Positions 17,671-26,964 of a DNA stretch of 64,000 nt are shown piece by piece. Numbering within the stretch: position 1 is the first letter of the stretch; each line of letters opens with the position of its first letter. This stretch comes from GCA-003244245 sp963712995 (lineage in GTDB: Bacteria > Actinomycetota > Actinomycetes > Mycobacteriales > Pseudonocardiaceae), in NCBI GenBank assembly GCA_963712995.1, contig CAVQKH010000021.1:1-64000 (forward strand). Direction: 5' to 3'. Under the pieces are notes generated by a model. It ran no database searches, was not told the DNA's origin, and saw only the letters and a program-made list of their open reading frames with translations. The translations under genes and the position numbers were made by a program.

Positions 17671-18848
17671 GCACCCCCGGTCACGCGGTCATGCAGGCGG
17701 GCGAACAGCGCACCGAGCCGCGGATCATCGGTGTTGTGGGTGGCGCAGTACTCACCGAAGAGCTCCTGCGGGGTGCGCTCCACCCCCGGGCCGCTCACCG
17801 GGCGTGATCCGGTGACCGGAGCGGCGAACTCCGGGTCGATCCGCACCTCCAGCGCGCCCGGCAACAGGCCGGTCACCTCCTCGCGCAGCCCCGCGCGGGC
17901 CGGCTCGCGCACCCAGACCCGCAGCAGGTCCTCCCCGACCGTCCCGGCCAGCGCGCCCAGCTCCTCGACGGTGCCGCGCAGCGTCCGCAGCCGCCGGGCC
18001 GCTCTGATCGGGATGTCGGTGACCCGCGCCGGCGTGGTCGGCGTGGCCTCGACCAGGCAGACGACGGGCTGGTACTCCTGCTCACCGAAGTCCACCGCCA
18101 GCGGGGCGCCGCAGTAGTGCACCGGGCTCGGCGCGGCCATGACCTGCCGCCGGTGCAGGTGACCCAGCGCGACGTAGTGCGCGTCGGGCGGGAACACGGT
18201 GGCCGGCACCGCGTATTCGAAGATCGACTGCGCGGTGCGCTCCCCGCCGCCGAACGTCGCGTTGAGCACGGTCAGGTGCGCCATCACGAGGTTGACGGCA
18301 TCGGTGCGGAACCCGGCGGTGAGCGCGGTGAGGATCTCCCGGAGCAGCTGGTCGTAGGCGCCGGTGTGCTCCGCCGGGGTGTGCGCGACGAGCTCCGCCG
18401 CGCGCACCGCGTAGCGCGAGGACACGAACGGCAGTACCGCGACGGTCACCGGCTCGCCGGTGCGGGCGGTGAACTCGACGACGCCGCCCTGCTCGGCGCT
18501 GCGGACCGAGCCGACCAGGGTGACCCCCGCCGCGCCCGCGAAGGGCCGGTAGGCCTCCAGGGTGGCGGCGTGGTCGTGGTTGCCGGCGATCACGACCACC
18601 TCAGCACCTGCGCCGGCCAGTGCCATCAGGGTACGGACCACGAGCTTCTGGGCCGGGGCCGAGGGCGCGGCACTGTCGTAGAGGTCACCGGCAACGAGGA
18701 CGGCGTCGAGCTCGTGGTCCCGGACCACGCGCACGATCTCGCGGAGCACCTGCTCCTGCTCCTCGAGCCGGCTGTGCCCCTTGAGGGTCTTGCCGACGTG
18801 CCAGTCGGCCGTGTGTAGGAACCTCAGCGCAGGAACCTCATCGCTCAA
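17667..18848 (-). CDS. sbcD: SbcD/Mre11 exonuclease
   Basis: This is a 393-residue calcineurin-like phosphoesterase that with SbcC forms a Mn-dependent nuclease for double-strand ends and hairpins. All metal motifs are present: HTADWHVGK (D15, H17), VAGDLYD, VIAGNHDH, and LGHLHRR. The start is TTG at 18846-18848, which overlaps the stop of the HerA-like gene (TTGA); the frame is open upstream but encodes nothing recognisable. The stop overlaps the sbcC start. These overlaps imply translational coupling across the operon. Confidence 0.93.
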   Translation of the reverse strand: MSDEVPALRFLHTADWHVGKTLKGHSRLEEQEQVLREIVRVVRDHELDAVLVAGDLYDSAAPSAPAQKLVVRTLMALAGAGAEVVVIAGNHDHAATLEAYRPFAGAAGVTLVGSVRSAEQGGVVEFTARTGEPVTVAVLPFVSSRYAVRAAELVAHTPAEHTGAYDQLLREILTALTAGFRTDAVNLVMAHLTVLNATFGGGERTAQSIFEYAVPATVFPPDAHYVALGHLHRRQVMAAPSPVHYCGAPLAVDFGEQEYQPVVCLVEATPTTPARVTDIPIRAARRLRTLRGTVEELGALAGTVGEDLLRVWVREPARAGLREEVTGLLPGALEVRIDPEFAAPVTGSRPVSGPGVERTPQELFGEYCATHNTDDPRLGALFARLHDRVTGGA

Positions 18849-20575
18849 AACGGCGGGTCGTCGTCGACGGCCGGCAACCGGCGGAACGGGTCGTGCCCGT
18901 TGCGGCTCACCGGCGGCGCGCCGCACTCCGAGAGCCGGGTGGCCCACGCCGGGAACGGGAACTCGACGGCGATCGGCACCGGGATCTCCGGCTGGGAGAC
19001 GAACATGGTGCCCGGCTTGGCCAGCGTCGCCCGCGCCCGTTGTGACGGCGGGAGGAAGCCGTACTCGGGCCGTCCCGCCTCGGCCGGATCCAGCCGACCG
19101 ACGACCTTGATGGAGGAATTCGCCACGATCCGTCGCTCGACCTCGCTGGCCGTCTGCTGCGCGCCGATGAGGATGATCCCTAGCGAGCGCCCGCGTTCGG
19201 CGATGTCGAGCAGCACCTCCTTGATCGGGCTGGTGCCCTCGCGCGGGGCGTACTTGTTCAGCTCGTCGATCATGGTGAAGAGCAGCCCACCCGATCCGGC
19301 GGCCTCCTTGCGGGCGGTCTCGGCGGCCAGCACGACACCGACGACGAAGCGCTGGGCACGCTCCGGCAGGTTGTGCAGGTCGACCACGGTGACCTGCTGG
19401 TTGTCGGTGCTGACCCGCCGGCCCGGCGTGTCGGCGAGGTCACCGCGCACGATCGTGCGCAACGGTTTGAGGCTGGAGCGCAGCCGGCGCAGGAAGGCGT
19501 TGATCGTCCCGGTGCCGGTGACCGGGCCCGCCCAGTCCCGGCGGGCGTCCTCATCGGTGAGCCGGTCGAAGAGGAACTCGACGAGCTCGTCGTAGGTGCG
19601 CAGCAGCTGGCCCCCGATCGCGACCGCTCCCCCGTCACCGGTCGCCGTGGCCTCACGCCGCAACCGGTGGGCGACCTGGTGGATCACCGTCGTGTACTGG
19701 TTGCGCTCGTCCTCGGCGTCAGCGAAGACGTAAGGCAGCAGCTCCTCGGCGCAGAACTGGGCCAGCGTCCACCAGAACGCGCTGACCCCGCTGGTGCGAC
19801 CGGCGACATAGGGCCGCCCGCTGAGATCGTCCGGCGTGGGCGGGGCGAAGAACCCGACGGACGCGAACGGCTCAGCGGGCAGGCCCAGCCGGGCGTAGTC
19901 ACCGCGCAGCCCGTCATCCAGCCGGGTGTTCGGGTGGTCGAGAAACAGCAGATCCTCACCCTTGACGCTGAACACCAGCGCCTTGGCGTTGAGCGCCCGC
20001 CGGCCCAGCACACCACTGCGGAAGATCGAGTTGAGCAGGAACAGGGCGAAGCTGGTCTTGGTCGCCACCCCGGAGACACCGCTGATCGAGACGTGGCCGC
20101 CGCGGGTGCCGTCGAGGAACTCGAGGTTGACGTAGATCGGGTCACCGTCGCGGCCCAGCCCAACCGGGACCTTCTGCTCCATCCGGTCGAAATACAACGC
20201 CTGGGCCCGTTCCTCACCAGTGGCCCGCCGCGCCGGCTCCCCAGGCCGCGGCGGCACGTAGCACTCCGGCTCCACCCGGGTCGTGGTGACCTCAGCGATC
20301 TCCTGCACCTGCGCAGGGAGCACCCCATCGGCAATCAAGAACACATCCGAGCCGAAATTGGCGCCCTCATGCCGTGCCCTGACCTCGGTCACCACACCGG
20401 AGGTCATCACCGGCCCGACGCCGGGGACGGCCCGGACGGTGACCACCACGTCATCGAGCTGCAGGTAGGAATCCTGGGCCAGTGCGACGCTGAACAGCAG
20501 CGGGGTGGAATCCTCGGTGCCGATCACGCGGCCGACAAGGCTCATGGGGTCGGCCACGCCTGATTGCTCTGTCAC
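18845..20575 (-). CDS. HerA-like DNA-translocating ATPase
   Basis: This 576-residue protein of the HerA/FtsK-like superfamily is the first gene of the HerA-Mre11-Rad50-NurA operon. An N-terminal HerA-type barrel domain (about residues 13-105) precedes the ATPase. The P-loop region reads SGVSGVATKTS (about 166-176) instead of a standard GxxxxGK[ST], so the loop is unusual. The Walker B-like segment is TMIDELNKYAP near residue 435, followed by an RGRSLGIILIGAQQTASE sensor region typical of HerA. GTG 20573-20575 was chosen as start; ATG at residue 11 is possible. The likely role is pumping DNA for the NurA-like nuclease. Confidence 0.85.
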   Translation of the reverse strand: MTEQSGVADPMSLVGRVIGTEDSTPLLFSVALAQDSYLQLDDVVVTVRAVPGVGPVMTSGVVTEVRARHEGANFGSDVFLIADGVLPAQVQEIAEVTTTRVEPECYVPPRPGEPARRATGEERAQALYFDRMEQKVPVGLGRDGDPIYVNLEFLDGTRGGHVSISGVSGVATKTSFALFLLNSIFRSGVLGRRALNAKALVFSVKGEDLLFLDHPNTRLDDGLRGDYARLGLPAEPFASVGFFAPPTPDDLSGRPYVAGRTSGVSAFWWTLAQFCAEELLPYVFADAEDERNQYTTVIHQVAHRLRREATATGDGGAVAIGGQLLRTYDELVEFLFDRLTDEDARRDWAGPVTGTGTINAFLRRLRSSLKPLRTIVRGDLADTPGRRVSTDNQQVTVVDLHNLPERAQRFVVGVVLAAETARKEAAGSGGLLFTMIDELNKYAPREGTSPIKEVLLDIAERGRSLGIILIGAQQTASEVERRIVANSSIKVVGRLDPAEAGRPEYGFLPPSQRARATLAKPGTMFVSQPEIPVPIAVEFPFPAWATRLSECGAPPVSRNGHDPFRRLPAVDDDPPF

Positions 20576-20778
20576 ACGCCTCCTCATGCCGCTACGACCA
20601 TGGCGCGCCGCACCGCGGAGGGTAACGGTCGACCGGCCGCGAAGCAGCGCAGCCCGACGAGGAGGCTGGCGTCGTGGGTCTCGCCAGGGGCTACATTGCA
20701 TTCCGAGTCTGATCGGCTGATTATCCCGGCGTGGTGGTCTGCGTGGAGGAGATCCGTCAACGGGGGTGTTTCGCTGGC

Positions 20779-21969
20779 ATGAGCGTTATCGACCAGCCCC
20801 TGTTGCAGTTGGAGGTGCTGGTCTCCCCGATAGGCCAGGCGCTGCTGGATCGATTGGCGCAGCTGGACATCACGGCGGAGACAGAGCTGCGGGCCGCTGA
20901 GCTGCTGCGGCGTGACTACCCTGCGGAGCTGGTCACCGCGGCGCTGAGCCAGCACGAGCTACGCCGCCGCGCCCGAGCGAAGTTCACCAGGGCGGAGGGA
21001 ATGTATTTCACCCGGGCTGGTCTGGAGCAGGCCACGGCCGAGGGCATCGCCAGACACCGCGCGACGCGCTTCGCCGGGGCCTTACGGGTGGCGGATCTGT
21101 GTTGCGGCATCGGCGGTGATCTCATCGCGCTGGCCGCGGGGCGGGAGGTCCTCGCGGTCGATCGGGACCCGTTGCACCTGCGGATGGCGATCCTGAACGC
21201 CGAGGTCTACGAAGTGTCGGAGGCGACGGCCACGGTGCAGGCTGATGTCCGCGAGGTGGACTTGAGCAGCGTCGATGCCGTCTTCATCGATCCCGCCCGC
21301 CGGGCACAGAGTCACCGGATGCGCGCCGGGGACAGCGAACCGCCGCTGCCGTGGTCGACCAGTCTGGTGGACCGAATCGAGGCGGTCGGGATCAAAGCGG
21401 CGCCGGGAATCGCCCACGAGGAGATCCCCGCCGGCTGGGAGGTGGAGTTCATCGCCGACCGGCGCGACCTGAAGGAGGCAGCGTTGTGGTCACCGGCCCT
21501 GGCAGCCGGCACCAGCCGGGCCACGATCCTGCCGGAAGGCCACGTGCTGCTACCCCTACCAGGTGAGGCGGTGGCACACCGAGCGCCCGGGGAGTTCCTG
21601 CTCGATCCGAACCCGGCCGTCACTCGCGCGGGCCTCGTCGAGGACCTGGCCCGCGGCCTCGGAGCATGGAAGATCGATCCACGGATCGCATTTCTGTCCA
21701 GCGACGAACCGATCCAGACCCCGTTCGCGCGCACCTTGCGGGTGCTCGACTCAGGCCCCTTCGACCAGAAGGCGCTGACCCCGCGGCTGCGCGCCCTCGA
21801 TATCGGCTCGGTCGACATCCGCCGTCGTGGCCTGGCTGGAAACGTCGAGGACCTGCACCGGCAACTCAAGCTCCGTGGCACACGACGTGCCACGCTCGTC
21901 ATGACCCGGGTCGAGGACCGTCCATGGGCGCTGATCTGCGTCGACTTGGATTCCCCGTGTGGTGCCTAG
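20779..21969 (+). CDS. Class I SAM methyltransferase with THUMP-like C-terminal domain
   Basis: This 396-residue protein has a Rossmann methyltransferase core with SAM motif VADLCCGIGGDLIALA and motif IV DAVFIDPARR. The C-terminal THUMP-like domain (about residues 315-390) contains LRALDIGSVDIRRRG. The family occurs widely in Actinobacteria and is thought to act on RNA, but its substrate is unknown. ATG 20779 is preferred; an in-frame GTG at 20731 would add 16 residues. It diverges from the HerA operon across about 200 bp that must hold both promoters. Confidence 0.8.
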   Translation: MSVIDQPLLQLEVLVSPIGQALLDRLAQLDITAETELRAAELLRRDYPAELVTAALSQHELRRRARAKFTRAEGMYFTRAGLEQATAEGIARHRATRFAGALRVADLCCGIGGDLIALAAGREVLAVDRDPLHLRMAILNAEVYEVSEATATVQADVREVDLSSVDAVFIDPARRAQSHRMRAGDSEPPLPWSTSLVDRIEAVGIKAAPGIAHEEIPAGWEVEFIADRRDLKEAALWSPALAAGTSRATILPEGHVLLPLPGEAVAHRAPGEFLLDPNPAVTRAGLVEDLARGLGAWKIDPRIAFLSSDEPIQTPFARTLRVLDSGPFDQKALTPRLRALDIGSVDIRRRGLAGNVEDLHRQLKLRGTRRATLVMTRVEDRPWALICVDLDSPCGA

Positions 21970-21979
21970 CACGACCGCG

Positions 21980-22525
21980 TTATGTCACGGCGGCCAGGAC
22001 GACGTGCCAGGGGTATCTGTCCAGATACTTCGAGCCTTGGTGCGGCACGTGTGGTTCGTAACCTTCCGGTCCGAGCAAGATCTTCACGCCCGCCTCGCGT
22101 AATTCTTTCACGCTGCGGCCGAAGGCTGGATGCGCGGCCTGGGCTGTGTTCAGAAATGGCAGCGCCGCCAGCGGCAGACCAAGTCCGATGCCTTCGGTCA
22201 GCAGTCCCAGTGCCAGCGTGTCGGAGATCCCGGCCGCCCATTTGTTGATGGTGTTGAAGCTGGCCCCGCCGGCCACCATGGCTTCCGCCGGCGGCAAGAT
22301 GTCCGGCGTGCCGGGTTTCTTGTACTCCGATCGCACCGGAGCGCCGGTTTGGGTTTCGAGCGCTGCCCGGTCGATGAAGCGCAATGCCGAGGGCGTGGCG
22401 ATCACGAATGGTCGCCAGCCTGCGTTCTGCGCCAAGCCCACCAGCGTGCCGATATCACGCGCCGCCGGTGTCGCGCAGGTGATGATGTAGAGCACCCGGT
22501 CAGTGGGTTTCTTTTCGATGCTCAC
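21980..22525 (-). CDS. Flavoprotein (PPC decarboxylase-like)
   Basis: This 181-residue protein has the flavoprotein fold shared by phosphopantothenoylcysteine decarboxylases and lantibiotic EpiD-type enzymes. It shows LYIITCATPAA at the start, then MVAGGASFNTINKWAAG, SDTLALGLLTEG and the flavin-site LPLAALPFLN. CoaBC-type PASANT and PXMNxxMW motifs are altered, so it is not CoaC itself. Its start overlaps the stop of the TPR-repeat gene by 4 bp (ATGA), so the two are translationally coupled. Similar regulator-flavoprotein pairs occur in streptomycetes, with no known function. Confidence 0.8.
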   Translation of the reverse strand: MSIEKKPTDRVLYIITCATPAARDIGTLVGLAQNAGWRPFVIATPSALRFIDRAALETQTGAPVRSEYKKPGTPDILPPAEAMVAGGASFNTINKWAAGISDTLALGLLTEGIGLGLPLAALPFLNTAQAAHPAFGRSVKELREAGVKILLGPEGYEPHVPHQGSKYLDRYPWHVVLAAVT

Positions 22526-23595
22526 ACCGCTATCCCTACCGCTCGTGCCAACTTCGTGACACCGACCATTGGGGGCACGCCGCGCGGGTAGCTGCGCACG
22601 AGATCGGTGATGATCTGCTTGGTCAGGTCGCGGCAGCGCACCTCTTCCCGGGCAAGCTGGTCGGCATCAAGGAGGGTAATGGCAGCCCGGTCGCGCTGCC
22701 CGGCCTGGAGATGACCGCGGGTCACGTCAAGCAAGTGGCTGGCCCGGCGCTCCCGGGGTAGACGCATCAGATCACCGTGCGGAATCTCGGCGGCGGCCTC
22801 GATGACCCGGCCGCCGCTTTGCATATCTGCTAACGCGGACACACGATGCACCAAGACATTGGTAGCCCCAAAGGCCGACCAGTTTTCGTTGCGGTTAGGC
22901 TCTATACGGCCAGCGACGACCAACGCCTCTTCCTGGAAGTCGCGCACGTCGACGGCTTGGCTGAGCCGGGCAGCAGCGATACTCCCTTTCAGGAGCAGCA
23001 TGCCGTAAGCGGAGACGAACGCCGGTTCGGCACTGTTTAGGTGCGGTTCCAGCCTGTCGGCGGCCGATTTAACCAGTTCAACGGCATCATTGCCTTGATG
23101 GGTAGCCATCAGGGCGTGGGCGACCCGGCTCGCGGCCGAACCAATGAGCGTGAGATCACCCGCCTGTTCGGCAATCTGAATGCTCCGATCTGCGGCTACC
23201 CAGCCCAGTTGAGCATTACCGAGCTTGAAGGCAGTTGAGGCCGTCAACTGATACGTCCAGGCAAGCCAGGTTTGCGCTTGTCGCCGCTCATCACTGTCTA
23301 GCTGCCAGACCGCCGCCTGGGCGTCGTGGATGAGATCAGCCAGTAGCTGCCCGATCACCTGGTAATTCGATGCCTGAAACGCCATCCAGCCAAAGCGTAC
23401 GGTGCGTTCCAGCTTAGGCAGGTCGGGTTCCGGCAGTACGTCGCCGTCGGACCGGAAGACATTGGTGATGGCATCGTAGCGACGCAAAGCGTTACGGATG
23501 GCATCGATCTCCCCGGTATCAGGACAGATCCGCTGGCGTTCTGTTTCTTCGGCGGCGGTTGTCTCTTGGCGCTGCTCGTGGTCAGAGCCGGTCAT
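22522..23595 (-). CDS. TPR-repeat regulator-like protein without HTH domain
   Basis: This 357-residue protein is made of helical repeats of the TPR type found after the helix-turn-helix in large actinobacterial XRE regulators. Characteristic stretches are WLAWTYQLTASTAFKLG, GWVAADRSIQIAEQAGD and WSAFGATNVLVHRVSA. No HTH is present: the first 35 residues are polar and charged, starting right where the linker would begin. A frameshifted paralogue that retains the HTH lies at 24455-25680. It is coupled to the flavoprotein gene by a 4-bp overlap. It may act as a partner or sensor rather than a DNA binder. Confidence 0.75.
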   Translation of the reverse strand: MTGSDHEQRQETTAAEETERQRICPDTGEIDAIRNALRRYDAITNVFRSDGDVLPEPDLPKLERTVRFGWMAFQASNYQVIGQLLADLIHDAQAAVWQLDSDERRQAQTWLAWTYQLTASTAFKLGNAQLGWVAADRSIQIAEQAGDLTLIGSAASRVAHALMATHQGNDAVELVKSAADRLEPHLNSAEPAFVSAYGMLLLKGSIAAARLSQAVDVRDFQEEALVVAGRIEPNRNENWSAFGATNVLVHRVSALADMQSGGRVIEAAAEIPHGDLMRLPRERRASHLLDVTRGHLQAGQRDRAAITLLDADQLAREEVRCRDLTKQIITDLVRSYPRGVPPMVGVTKLARAVGIAV

Positions 23596-23639
23596 ACCTA
23601 ATGCCTCTCTGCGATCGCTACCGACATATGCCTGATAAT

Positions 23640-24392
23640 CTACGTGTGCGGTTGTTCAGCAGGCGCCTGTAGTCCATCGGTCACCAACTGCACAATCGTT
23701 GCTGTGTGGGTGAGGTCTGAGACGGTAGCTGGTGCTCCGGCTTGTGCGAGGTCAGTTTCGTTGCTCTTGCCGCTTGCGACTGCGATGACCTGAACGCCGG
23801 CTGTGAGGGCCGCCTCGACGTCCGTGGGTGTGTCGCCGATGAGGACGGTGTGCTGGTTGTCGAACCTGGTCGCCAGTCGTTCTGTGGCGCGTTGTTGGGC
23901 GATGGTGACCAGCGTGGAGCGCTCGGTGTGGTCGTCACCGTAGGCGCTTGAGGCGAGGTCGAGGTAGCTGGCGAGTCCGAAGACCTCCAGTTTGATGCGG
24001 GAGACGTCCCGCAGATTGCCGCTGAGGACGGCCTGATGAACGCGGGGGTCGGCGGCCAGGGCCGCCAGTGTCTGTTGAGCACCGGGGAGGACCCGGCCGG
24101 TCGTGGCCAGCTCCGTCCGGGCATCGTCGTGTCCTTGGATGAGTGCGGCAGCCAGGCGGCGCATCATCTGCTTGCTCGGTTCGACGTCGTGGAACTGGAG
24201 CGTGTCGTGCATGATGGCCAGCTCGGTCCGACCAGCGACCTCGGCGAGCTGTCGGAGCGGCTTACCGGTGACGGCAGGGAATACCCGCTCGTAGATGGCC
24301 CGACCGACTCCGCGTGTCTCGATCAGGGTGTGGTCGATGTCCCACAGCACCAGGATGTGCGGCGGTTGACTATCGGTGTCCCGTCGGGTCAT
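23640..24392 (-). CDS. HAD superfamily hydrolase
   Basis: This is a 250-residue haloacid dehalogenase-type phosphatase. Motif I is LWDIDHTLIET (two Asp), motif II is AVLSGNLRD, and motif IV is VLIGDTPTDVEAA. A helical cap of about 90 residues between motifs I and II indicates subfamily I. The start is ATG at 24390-24392, giving MTRRDTDSQPP; the upstream part of the frame is arginine-rich and unlike a protein. The gene diverges from the XRE regulator remnant with 62 bp between starts. The phosphorylated substrate is unknown. Confidence 0.85.
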   Translation of the reverse strand: MTRRDTDSQPPHILVLWDIDHTLIETRGVGRAIYERVFPAVTGKPLRQLAEVAGRTELAIMHDTLQFHDVEPSKQMMRRLAAALIQGHDDARTELATTGRVLPGAQQTLAALAADPRVHQAVLSGNLRDVSRIKLEVFGLASYLDLASSAYGDDHTERSTLVTIAQQRATERLATRFDNQHTVLIGDTPTDVEAALTAGVQVIAVASGKSNETDLAQAGAPATVSDLTHTATIVQLVTDGLQAPAEQPHT

Positions 24393-24454
24393 ACATCGCA
24401 GTCTGCCAAGGGGGCGGCCAGCGGGGCGTAACATCCCGTTTGATCATGCTGCGA

Positions 24455-25680
24455 ATGACGGGTGATGGGATGGATGAACAGCTGGCGCGGGCCATCGGCG
24501 AACGTGTGCGAGTCCGCCGAACCGCCGGACGGCGGAAGAAGACCGTGGTAGCCGGGCTGGCCGGCATCACGGCTGACTACCTCTACCAGATTGAGCGCGG
24601 TACGAAGCTGCCGACCGTCGCTGTGCTGACGAAGCTCGCCGGGTCCTTGGGGTCTCGGTCGCCGAATTGCTGGGTCAGGAAACCACGGTAGGTCGGTCAG
24701 CGAACAGCGCGGCCGGAGGGGCTATCTACTGCGCGTTGGTCAATCCGACACTGACCACCTCTGAGCCGTCGCCATCGCTGGTAATGGAGACGCACGAGCG
24801 GGTAGCGCAGGCCTGGCGAACGTGGCAAACGTCACCACAGCGCTACAGCCGACTTGCGGGTCAACTACCGCAGCTCATCATGGACACTGAATCGGCGGTG
24901 CAGGTATATCAAGCTGAGGCGACCAGTTGGCGGCACGCCAAGACTTGCGCCGCTGATCTCTACAGCCTCGTGCGGACTGTGACCAAGCGGCTCGGCAGGT
25001 TTGGCTTGTCGCTGCTGGCGGCCGAGCGGGCCGAGCGAGCGGCCGAGGCCGCCGATGATCCGCTGCGAGTGGGTGTCGCACGGTGGAACCTCGCCCAAGT
25101 CCTGCTCGCCGATGGCCAGTCCGAGGGCGCGGAGATGGTAGCGATGCGGGCTGCCGATGCGCTCGGTCGCCTTGTGGCGGATGGTGGTAGCGAGGCGGCT
25201 GCGGTCTATGGCGCATTGCTGTTGATGGGGGCGGTCGCGGTGGCTCGTCAGGGTGATACGTGGACCGCCCATAGCCGGTTACGGGAGGTCGTCCCGTTGG
25301 CCGATCGCACTGGTGAGTGTAATACCTTGTGGACCGCGTTCGGACCGACCAACGTCGCCATGTATGCCGTAACTGTAGAAATTGAAGCGGGCGAGGCCAT
25401 AGAAGGCCTGCGACTGGCCGAACAGATCGACTATAGAAATTCCCCTTCTATTGAACGGCGGGTTGCTTTCTTGCTCGATCAGGCCAAGGGCTACGAGCAA
25501 CGTCACGACTACGCTACCGCTCTGCTTCTGCTACACGCCGCTGAACGGGAGGCACCTGAAGACATGCAGCACAGGCCAGCTGCTCACGCTATCTTGCGCA
25601 CGGTAATCAAACATGGTCGCCGCTCAGTGGTTACCGAGGCCACTCAGCTGGCGGTACGCGTAGGACTCTCCTTGAACTAA
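24455..25680 (+). pseudogene. XRE-family regulator with TPR repeats, frameshifted
   Basis: The first frame (from ATG 24455) encodes a helix-turn-helix domain, with AGITADYLYQIERGTKLP as the recognition segment. It runs into nonsense after TKLAG near 24641. The next frame continues LGVSVAELLGQET and then a long TPR-like region to the stop at 25680 (for example WTAFGPTNVAMYAV). One G missing from the GGG at 24641-24643 would restore a single protein of about 408 residues. It resembles the regulator-like protein at 22522-23595. It could be a real pseudogene, a phase-variable run or a sequencing error. Confidence 0.75.
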
Positions 25681-25857
25681 AAAGCCAGACTGCGGGACAA
25701 GCCGAACTGGCAGCTCGGGTTGGGCCCTTGCAGTTGCTTTAGCGTCCTCGTCCTGGCCCCAGGGCCGGGCTGAGCGCTGAGCTGGTGTGCGTCCCTTACC
25801 CCGGACGCGCCCCCCGCTTCACTGGTCCGGTGTTTCCCGGTCCTGGGTGCCATCCGA

Positions 25858-26178
25858 GTGCACTGGCAGGTGAGAGGCGGCTACGGAGACGTGCAGCACG
25901 GGGACGATCAACCAATTTTTGAGTGGTTCCGTCGCAGTAACGACAGCGGTGAGCAGGCGTCCTCCGGCGCTGGGCGCAGTATCCGGCCTGGTACGTCTGT
26001 GTCCTCCAGGGTGCTGGTGTCGGACATGGGTGATGGCTCGCTGTTGCTGGAAGGGTGGCGGGAGGGGCCGAGTGCGTATCTGAGCCCGGCTGATGCCGTG
26101 TCGTTGCGGCGGCAACTGGCCGTGGCTTTCCGGAGCCCTCCTCTCACGCTCAGCGGCGGTCAGGGCGAGGTTCGGTGA
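25858..26178 (+). CDS. Small hypothetical protein
   Basis: This 106-residue soluble protein has no recognised domain. The C-terminal half, DGSLLLEGWREGPSAYLSP followed by ADAVSLRRQLAVAF, looks like a conserved actinobacterial family often encoded beside XRE regulators. The start at GTG 25858 is uncertain. The stop overlaps the next gene by 4 bp (GTGA), supporting translation. About 180 bp upstream, after the regulator, contains no gene. Confidence 0.55.
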   Translation: MHWQVRGGYGDVQHGDDQPIFEWFRRSNDSGEQASSGAGRSIRPGTSVSSRVLVSDMGDGSLLLEGWREGPSAYLSPADAVSLRRQLAVAFRSPPLTLSGGQGEVR

Positions 26179-26432
26179 TCCGGGAGGATCGTGAGCTGTT
26201 GACGGAGCTGGCTCGGCTCAACCGGGAGATGGCGCCGCTGGCCATGCGCATGATGGAGGACAGTGCCAGTATCACCGAGCAGCGCAACTACGCCGAACGT
26301 CTGATCGCCGCTGGTGAGCGGTTGAGACAGCGAGCTGAGGCAACGAAGGGAACAGTCATCGAGGGTGACGTTCTCGTTGACGGACCGCTGAGGCTTCCGG
26401 GCCGCACCGTAGAGCCTCCGCGGGAGTCGTGA
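26175..26432 (+). CDS. Small hypothetical protein, helical
   Basis: This 85-residue charged protein is predicted to be mostly helical (ELLTELARLNREMAPLAM, then ITEQRNYAERLIAAGERL). It ends in a short VIEGDVLVDG strand pair. Its GTG start overlaps the preceding stop, so the two genes form a coupled pair. No function is recognised. Confidence 0.6.
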   Translation: MIREDRELLTELARLNREMAPLAMRMMEDSASITEQRNYAERLIAAGERLRQRAEATKGTVIEGDVLVDGPLRLPGRTVEPPRES

Positions 26433-26557
26433 GCACCGATGAGCCGCGAGATATCAGAGCCTCCTTTGGCATTTGAGGTTTGTCTCATGGGCGGATTACG
26501 CGCACCAGCACGGGCGTACCCCGCAGGGTGCGGGTTGCAGGTATGCAGGGAGTTGAG

Positions 26558-26770
26558 GTGACCGTGGTGGTGACGGTGGTGCAGGGCACGGTGTGGATGT
26601 CGATATCACCACCGTTCACCTGGGAAGCGATCATGCAACCGGGCAACGTCGATGAGGTCGTAGCTGTCCTGTCGCTGGCCCGGGACGAGGCCGAGATTGC
26701 GGCCGCGCACAGTGGGCGCGCACCTCGTGGCAGCAACGCAGTTGCCAGGGCGATCTCCGCTAGTCAGTAG
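26558..26770 (+). CDS. Small hypothetical protein
   Basis: This is a protein of about 70 residues with an N-terminal strand-rich stretch (VTVVVTVVQG), then ISPPFTWEAIMQPGNVDEV and a helical tail. GTG 26558 is preferred because a purine-rich ribosome site (AGGGAG, 26547-26552) lies at good spacing; ATG 26543 is the alternative. The family is seen near XRE regulators in Streptomyces-like genomes, with no known role. A hairpin follows at 26901. Confidence 0.5.
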   Translation: MTVVVTVVQGTVWMSISPPFTWEAIMQPGNVDEVVAVLSLARDEAEIAAAHSGRAPRGSNAVARAISASQ

Positions 26771-26900
26771 CAACCCTACGGTCGCACTCTGCGCCGAGTG
26801 ACCGTTGGTTGCCCAAGTGAGGACGTCCAGGGGTGATAAGCCCGGTTTGCCCCAGACTGCGTCGGCACCGGCACCTCAGCCTGGTTGCGGGACGCATCAG

Positions 26901-26964
26901 TGATCGCTGAAAGTGTGCTGTAGCCGGGCAGCACTGCATGGCTACAGCACACTTTCGACGATCA
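26901..26964. terminator. Long hairpin, likely terminator
   Basis: The arms 26901-26925 and 26940-26964 pair over 25 positions with a two-base internal mismatch and a 14-nt loop. The inner 17 bp (26909-26925 with 26940-26956) are perfect. It lies downstream of the last small hypothetical gene. Confidence 0.6.
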
